This document shows, one piece after another, positions 59,691-64,000 of a stretch of DNA of 64,000 nt. Source of the DNA: Erigeron canadensis (Eukaryota; Streptophyta; Magnoliopsida; Asterales; Asteraceae); NCBI RefSeq assembly GCF_010389155.1, contig NC_057766.1, positions 27,909,516-27,973,515 of the forward strand. Direction: 5' to 3'. The position numbers were made by a program, and so were the translations under genes. Numbering within the stretch: position 1 is the first letter of the stretch; each line of letters opens with the position of its first letter. The notes under the pieces were generated by a model that made no database searches, was not told the DNA's origin, and saw only the letters and a list, made by a program, of their open reading frames with translations.

Positions 59691-60040
59691 AAAATTTATA
59701 AGCTAAAACTACCAAAGAACTCACTACTACGCACTCACGGGCAGTGGACCCGATCGTTTGTAATATAGTTGAGAGGTAAGTCTGAGTTCGTTCTCATGGA
59801 CTGTGAAATGATTAGTTGCTTGTTAAATGATTTGGAAAACAAGTGTTGCTTCGAAATTCCCCTTTGACAATTAAATAAATTGATTTGCAAAATGATTGCA
59901 TAAATTTAAAAGACAAGTTCAGATAATATAATTAAAAGTCATCCACCTTGACTTCCCTTGACTTCAAATGTGATTGCATTTGATGAAGAACAAATTCTCT
60001 AGAGTTCAAAAGATAATCGTGACAAGATTACACTACTCAC

Positions 60041-60334
60041 GTGGTACCACCAACCGTAAACAAATTATCGAATCACCTAACTACTAGTTGAATTACCCAA
60101 GCCGGTACCACCAAAACCAAGACAATTCTTCTAACAATCAGTTTTATTGACTATCAAATTATCAATTGAACCTATGTGACAATAACGTGGTACCACCAAC
60201 CGATATCAATCACGTTGACAAAATTAATCTTTTCTTAAAATGATATTCACTATCATACCATGAACTAGTGATAATTACTTATAGACAAGTAACCGTTTTA
60301 AAATCACATACACATTCAACTGGTACCACCAACG
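60041..60334. repeat. Four dispersed copies of GGTACCACCAAC
   Basis: Copies lie at 60041-60056, 60103-60114, 60187-60202 and 60320-60333. Two carry the full 10 bp palindrome GTGGTACCAC followed by CAACCG. Spacing is irregular. Confidence 0.8.
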
Positions 60335-60721
60335 AAGAATCATATGCAACCAATATCGAATTTAATTAAATGAAAAGAATTAAAATCATCAAGATCACGG
60401 AACAACGATAATTAAATAAACCCTTTTGAATTAAAAATATAGCAATCACATTATCCGTCTCGTTTCATCAAGGTGGATGATTAAACAGTTAGCCACTCAT
60501 GATCAATTCACAATAATCAATGAAATAGAAAAGAAACATGATGTACCAATTGTTTGAAGAAAATAAATTGCAAGACAATAATGTAGATACGATCTAGATG
60601 GGTGCCCGTAATATCTTCGATGAGTCTGCCTAAGTGAAACACTTGATTGGAGAAGGAAGAATCCTGATAGAGCAGCTCCTATAAAAAGTTTGAATGCCCT
60701 AATTTTCGACTTAGGGTTTCT

Positions 60722-60729
60722 TATTTATA
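60722..60729 (-). promoter_or_regulatory. Minus-strand TATA box next to the palindrome array
   Basis: TATAAATA on the minus strand, 51 bp downstream of the nearest GC palindrome. Promoter activity is inferred. Confidence 0.35.
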
Positions 60730-60779
60730 CCTCCCCAAAATCTGATGCAGAAACAAAACAAAGTCTGTTTCCCCGTGCA

Positions 60780-61047
60780 CCCACTGCGGCGCAGTGGGTC
60801 TTGGCTTCTCCTCACTGCGACGCAGTGAGGTGTTGGTCGACTTTGACTTCGGCTGACTGCGGCGCAGTGGTCCATGTGATCACCACTGCGGCGCAGTATG
60901 ATTCCACGACTTCTTTTTTTCTTCAACAGACTGTGGCGCAGTCCTTCTGTTGCCATCCCCACTGCGCCGCAGTGGGGGTTTTTCCATTTATTTCCTTGGA
61001 TCAAGACTGCGGCGCAGTGGGCTTGTGGCTCCCCACTGCGGCGCAGT
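60780..61047. repeat. Array of eight ACTGC-GGC-GCAGT hairpins
   Basis: Eight copies of a 13 bp palindrome (ACTGC, 3 nt centre, GCAGT) are centred near 60789, 60820, 60862, 60891, 60937, 60967, 61012 and 61041. Flanking bases extend some copies with matched changes on both arms: CCCACTGC/GCAGTGGG, CCTCACTGC/GCAGTGAGG, CCCCACTGC/GCAGTGGGG. Neighbouring copies also pair with each other, for example copies 3/4 and 7/8 around short loops. Spacers of ~11-30 bp are mostly unique. Copy 5 has an outer arm pair CAACAGA/TCTGTTG. Confidence 0.9.
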
Positions 61048-61350
61048 CTAGAGCTTGTACAAGATCAACTTGTTTCGGTCTCGATTACTTGCTAAGTTCT
61101 GCCGCCTCGTCCATTCAAATCGACTTTCATTACCATAACGTATTTCCTGGCCAATAATCAACCGAAAATGTACCAAATGAACGCGTAACCTGTTCAGAAC
61201 CTGAAAACACTAACAAACACCATAAACGCGCCAAATGCATACAAAAACGACTTAAAACATCTACTAAAATGGCCAATAATGATGTGGGTAATGGGTATAA
61301 ATTAGTCACATCATATAGCATTTGATCTAAATCGAAGATGAAGAACAAAT

Positions 61351-62539
61351 ATAGAAAATGAAGTTGGGTGTAGAAGTTAACTTGGATTTAGAGTCAGCTA
61401 TGATGAAAAATCTTGGCGCTTACGATCATACAAATGTTCTAAGCTGCTTTATCTAATTCTGATAATTGGAATCAATTTTGGGATTGGATAAACATAAAAA
61501 TTATAATGTACAGCGTACCCAACCGATCCTCAAACGTTGATGGTTTTCCGTTATGTGAGTTGTTTTATCTAAAATTGGTGATGAAAAAGTTTGTTGCTAA
61601 TTAAAAGTATGTTAAACTTATTTTTATTCCAACTCTATATATAATTTCATTATATACATCAATACTAATTAAATACACAAATTTTAATTATGTAAAATTG
61701 AAAGACTAAGGTTGTGTTTACTTAATTAAAATTTATTTTTCATAATTATATCGTTAAAGTAGTTATTTTTATAATCTACCAATATATATATATATAATAA
61801 AGTTCAAATTCATTCTTAAACAAATAAGAATCCTTAGATGAATTTCATCTTTAATTTATAACCATTAGATCAAATTAATTATTTCATCTTTATTTCATAA
61901 TTAATGATCATATTTGAATTTATTAAATTAAATTTAAATTTTAAAAAATTAAAAAAGATATATAACATCAACATTTTATCTAATGACTTAAATAAAACTT
62001 AAAATTCATCTATAAATCCAACCTTTATCTAACAATGAATTAAGAAAAATTAAATAAATAAAACAAATATCTATGACAAGGTTAATAAAAAAACATCATA
62101 TGGAGTTTTGGATAATCATTCATATTAGTCAAATAAAAACACAATCATATTTTACTTTTGAAACTAGCTAATCAACCCGGGTTCAACCCAGGACGCTTAA
62201 TTAAAAATTTAAAACAAAAAAATATATAGAAATATGTATGTAATTTGTTGTCATTACATTATAATTTGATATAGAGATAGCAACATACTTGTAAAGATGA
62301 ACATTAATATATAAAATCGATTAGGGTGATGAAGAATTAAAAAGTAACTATTATAAATCAATGGTAGATATGTAACTAAATCTAAAGAGTTAAGACACAA
62401 TCGATTATTTTTCATATTATTTAAAAAAATTTAAGGTTAAAAAAATAATATGAAAAAAAATGACATATTGCCTAATATAAAAAATAGTTTTGAAAGAAAT
62501 AAAAATCTATTATGATATCATATATTTTTAATGTAACAA
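61351..62539. other. AT-rich spacer
   Basis: Very AT-rich. No gene or clear element. Confidence 0.4.
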
Positions 62540-64000
62540 CCCTCAATCTCAAATTAGGACTACTTACTTATATTTATCTAGGTTTCGATCCCTAGAGGTT
62601 CATTAAGAGAAATTGCCTCCTAGATATTCAAGCATAGTGATAATTGCCCCCTAGTGCAGTGAAATGCCTTAGAAATGCCCTAAATAATAACTATAATCAT
62701 TCAATACGATCTCAAACTATAAATTAGTTCTAATCAAACTTGGTGAACTGTCAATGAACCAAAAATTTTATTTCAAGAAGTTGAGTTACATAAATAATTG
62801 TACAAGACTCACAAGTTGCGATAACAACCAAAAATCTCTATAAATGTCCAACAATCCAAACACAAAGCTAATTAAAGTATATTTGAACACAAAGATATAA
62901 TGACCATCTTGAAAATAGATTTATAAACTATTATGTACATAATAGTAAGCTTGAATAATAATAAGTACATAAATATATTGCAACATTTGAATAAGTCTTC
63001 CAATTAAAAGATATGCACACAACTTAAACTTATTATACATATAAACTCTTATAAAATCCACCAATCAACATACAACTAACCCACTTATTCTTACACTCAC
63101 ACATAAATATACATCACATATACATATACATACATACAAACACTAGTTAGGACTTAAACCCAACACAAACCACTTGGGTTAACCAATGAGTTCACTCCTA
63201 ACCCACTACACCACTCCTTTAGACCAATAGGCATCCTCCTAACTCCTTTTCCTCCTCTCTCTCACGTCCATACATCTGCACACACCACCCCACACCTTTC
63301 ATTCTTGAAAACACAACACACACTCCTCCCAAAAACTCTCTCTCAACTATCTCCACCTCCTTCTCCATTTTCAGATTTCTCCAAGGCAAAATGGAGCTTG
63401 AAACTAACTAATCTAGTGTAATAATAAGTTCCATTGATCATCCAACAACTAGAGTCATGTATGGTGGAAGCATGGAGTCGATTTGGAGGCAACAAGGTCA
63501 CGAAATCAGCCCTCTAAGGGGCTGATCGAACAGCAGCAGAAAACAGGAGCAAACAAGTCCCATCTTCTCCCTTCCTTTTGGTTCTTGATTATCAATGGGT
63601 ACCCAACATGTTCCTTTGTTTGTTCTTCATCCCTTCTTTCATTTGATAGCTTATTTTCCCTTATTTTTGAGCTTGTAACAGCCAACAAACGACTCATGGG
63701 CTGCCATCAAGAACAAGACCCAACACCACATCCCATCTTGTTATTTTGATCTTCAAAGGTTGATAACTTGAACTCTTTTGATTACCACTCTTTTTACCTT
63801 TCATTTTATCACTAAATACACATATATGCATGCATATTTAAATGATGGAATAATAAGAAATAATCATTAAAAAGTCTCACACATAAAAGATAATAAGTTG
63901 ATTGAGCTTGAAAGTGATAGATCTTAACATGCATGCTTAGATTTGCACTAGTTTTGATTGATTTTGATTTGGGGATTTGAGATGGATGGTTATGATTTTG
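62540..64000 (+). other. Unassigned region resembling a transcribed leader
   Basis: From about 63180 the sequence becomes C- and CT-rich (CTCCTCTCTCTC, CTCTCTCTCAAC) and then mixed, like a plant 5' leader or a retroelement LTR/leader. The 88-codon frame at 63483-63749 has no recognisable domain. The window ends before a gene could be seen. Confidence 0.3.

Larger units (their letters stand above)
59690..61350 (-). mobile_element. Probable retroelement-derived block with palindrome arrays
   Basis: The base composition and texture differ from the surroundings, and a minus-strand promoter-like arrangement is visible. The GC palindrome array (60780-61047) lies upstream of TATAAATA at 60729-60722, which is followed by a transcript-leader-like AAACCCTAA. 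Downstream on the minus strand lie four GTGGTACCAC-type repeats. This resembles the U3/R organisation of an LTR or a large derivative, but I could not define paired LTRs, a primer-binding site or gag/pol. Confidence 0.35.

Noticed and set aside
60780..61047. CRISPR-like repeat-spacer pattern
   Set aside because: The host is a plant nucleus. The units are only 13 bp, vary in the arms, and spacer lengths are irregular. There are no cas genes.
60690..61157. 155-codon open frame over the hairpin array
   Set aside because: Its openness comes from repeated GC-rich units. The product is a string of low-complexity repeats with no family resemblance, and the opposite strand is equally open.
63483..63749. 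88-codon open frame
   Set aside because: No recognisable domain, no clear start context, and a comparable open frame on the opposite strand.

Overview
This is plant nuclear DNA. The evidence is spliceosomal GT..AG introns, a chloroplast-type FtsH, an auxin response factor, a PLS-class PPR protein, peroxisome-targeted acyl-activating enzymes and a typical angiosperm set of transposable elements. It is clearly a dicot. Asteraceae is my guess from the look of the repeats and is not demonstrated. The window is AT-rich and gene-sparse: eight intact protein genes and one tRNA in 64 kb, separated by AT-rich spacers that hold decayed mobile elements.

Layout. 0.8-3.2 kb (-): six-exon conserved plant protein of unknown function. 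3.4-5.1 kb: Helitron-like elements, two of them head to tail. 6.3-9.4 kb (+): five-exon thylakoid FtsH protease of the FTSH6 type, followed at 9.9-10.3 kb by a broken tandem copy of its promoter and first exon. 11.9-27.3 kb: three acyl-activating enzyme (AMP-forming CoA ligase) genes, all ending in a PTS1 peroxisome signal. The first is + strand with one intron, the second + and intronless, the third - and intronless. Between them lie a PIF/Harbinger element, a Helitron helicase remnant, a tRNA-derived SINE, a hAT MITE and another Helitron-like element. 29.1-31.2 kb (-): two-exon LRAT/NC-domain protein with an unusual acidic repeat tail. 33.5-35.2 kb (-): intronless PPR gene. 37-46 kb: gene-free, holding a ~120 bp decayed tandem array, two 5'-truncated LINEs with target-site duplications, a Tourist-like MITE and a second SINE. 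47.1-52.8 kb (+): 14-exon ARF8-type auxin response factor with a miR167 site and an upstream ORF. 54-56 kb: MITEs, an RPA-like exon fragment and tRNA-His(GTG) (-). 59.7-61.2 kb: an unusual retroelement-like block with two families of short palindromes, one an array of eight GC-rich hairpins just upstream of a minus-strand TATA box. The last 3 kb is unassigned.

Functional themes. Apart from the acyl-activating enzyme cluster and the FtsH duplication, the genes look like unrelated neighbours. The cluster is the best candidate for local functional divergence: its members differ in intron content and in residues near the active site, and two of them form a convergent inverted pair. Exon boundaries were placed by hand from splice consensus and reading-frame continuity. 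No alignment or database search was run.
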